A stretch of DNA of 6,734 bases from Bacteroidales bacterium (GTDB lineage: Bacteria > Bacteroidota > Bacteroidia > Bacteroidales > GCA-2711565): contig JAOZUV010000097.1 of the NCBI GenBank assembly GCA_029938505.1, positions 1 to 6,734 on the forward strand, written 5' to 3'. The number at the start of each line of letters is the position of its first letter. The stretch's first letter is position 1. Made by a program: the position numbers and the translations under genes. This document shows positions 6,099 through 6,734 of this stretch, piece after piece. The notes beneath the pieces were generated by a model. The model did no database searches and was not told the origin of the DNA. It saw only the letters and a list, made by a program, of their open reading frames with translations.

Positions 6099-6734
6099 GT
6101 TTTATCCGGTCATCACAGATAGAATTTACTTTTACACAAGTTGAAGAAACCACATCAGTTACCATGCCAAATATGTTGGAAGCAGATATGGCAGCCGTAG
6201 ATATTTGGGCGCTGAACAACAACATGAGTTACACTTTGCTTTATGATTATAGTGATATATATGCTGAGGATAGTGTCATGGCACAATCATTTATGCCAGG
6301 TGATGATATTACTACTGATACGTCAGTAACCTTTACCATATCTTATGGCTCAGGAAATGAAATGATAGAATTTCCTAGTTTCATTGGTCAACAGTTAAAT
6401 ACAGCTGACACATGGTTAAAAAACAATGAAATGACTTATGTCTACACAACTAGATTTACGGATTTATATGTGGAAAATACCATTATGGAACAGAGTATTC
6501 AGATGAATACAGAAGTCCCTATTAATACGGTAGCGGAGCTTGTTGTATCTGCAGGAGAAGGTCTGATAGTTCCAGATTATTCTAAGACAACAATAGACAA
6601 CTACTTGAATAAGAATGATGGTTATGATGGTATTATTATTGTAGAGAGCAATTACAACAATACTATTTTAAAAGGTGAGTTGATTTCACAATCTTTGAAC
6701 ACTGGCACATGGGCAGAACCAGAAGACTTGTTGG
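6080..6734 (+). CDS. PASTA-like repeat protein (partial at both ends)
   Basis: The frame is open from 6059, after a TAA at 6056-6058, to the window end; gene-like sequence begins near 6080. It has no credible start: the first in-frame ATG (6164) lies inside a repeat unit, so the natural 5' end is missing. The roughly 218 residues contain the tail of one unit (QIEFTFTQVEE), two complete units and a third cut by the window edge. Each has Pro near its start, a Gln-Ser pair exactly 39 residues later, and, in the complete ones, a closing beta-strand (VTFTISYG, AELVVSAG). This fits PASTA domains, extracellular modules of about 65 residues known from penicillin-binding proteins and Ser/Thr kinases that bind cell-wall material. 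No kinase or transpeptidase domain is visible, so the parent protein is unknown. The style recalls Gram-positive or Mollicute-like surface proteins more than the Bacteroidota genes upstream; that origin is inference. Confidence 0.7.
   Translation, partial: MGVDDLSFIRSSQIEFTFTQVEETTSVTMPNMLEADMAAVDIWALNNNMSYTLLYDYSDIYAEDSVMAQSFMPGDDITTDTSVTFTISYGSGNEMIEFPSFIGQQLNTADTWLKNNEMTYVYTTRFTDLYVENTIMEQSIQMNTEVPINTVAELVVSAGEGLIVPDYSKTTIDNYLNKNDGYDGIIIVESNYNNTILKGELISQSLNTGTWAEPEDLL
6155..6733 (+). repeat. Three tandem PASTA-like protein repeats
   Basis: The units lie at about 6155-6349, 6362-6550 and 6563-6733 (the last incomplete). Counted from the Met at 6164, the Pro residues are at 2, 71 and 137 and the Gln-Ser pairs begin at 41, 110 and 176, so the Pro-to-Gln distance is 39 in each. 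The middle of each unit has a helix ending in an Asn-rich turn and a strand (ALNNNMSY, LKNNEMTY, LNKNDGYD). The repeats are diverged in sequence, so this is an old protein repeat, not a recent DNA duplication. Confidence 0.7.

Noticed and set aside
6164..6166. ATG as the start of the PASTA-like gene
   Set aside because: Repeat-like sequence (QIEFTFTQVEE) precedes it in the same frame, and starting here would remove the first strand of a unit and leave no signal peptide.

Overview
The window reads as Bacteroidota chromosome for at least its first 6.07 kb. It is strongly AT-rich. Start codons are preceded by A-rich leaders without Shine-Dalgarno sequences. Signal peptides end in the Ser-Gln pattern common in that phylum, and the central gene is a TonB-dependent receptor with an N-terminal carboxypeptidase-regulatory-like domain. 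No species can be named from the sequence alone. All recognised genes lie on the + strand.

Layout: (1) 2-1324 is the 3' part of a TPR-containing membrane sensor histidine kinase whose start lies upstream of the window. (2) 1325-1739 is a 415-base gap with no gene. (3) 1740-4256 is a complete 838-residue TonB-dependent outer-membrane receptor, closed by a strong intrinsic terminator that sits inside a second, outer inverted repeat. (4) 4505-5716 is a complete secreted PQQ-like beta-propeller protein, with a candidate Bacteroidota-type promoter upstream and a probable terminator downstream. (5) 5850-6098 is the start of a tandem paralogue of that propeller protein. It aligns without gaps for about 75 residues and then breaks off. 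(6) From about 6078 to the window end a different, unrelated reading frame runs without a stop. It encodes three tandem PASTA-like repeats, with neither end of the gene visible.

The receptor and the secreted propellers are plausibly parts of one envelope locus: outer-membrane import plus exported beta-propellers of unknown ligand. Terminators between them imply separate transcripts rather than one operon. There is no SusD-like partner, so this is not a classical glycan SusCD pair. The kinase could regulate the locus, but no response regulator is visible and the link is only by adjacency.

The most notable point is the junction near 6078. Homology to the upstream propeller stops at one codon and PASTA-like sequence begins in another frame within a few bases. 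Either this is a real recombination or deletion scar that truncated the paralogue, or the contig is chimeric. One missing base at the junction also separates the two frames, so the signal peptide and PASTA repeats would be in frame if it were restored.
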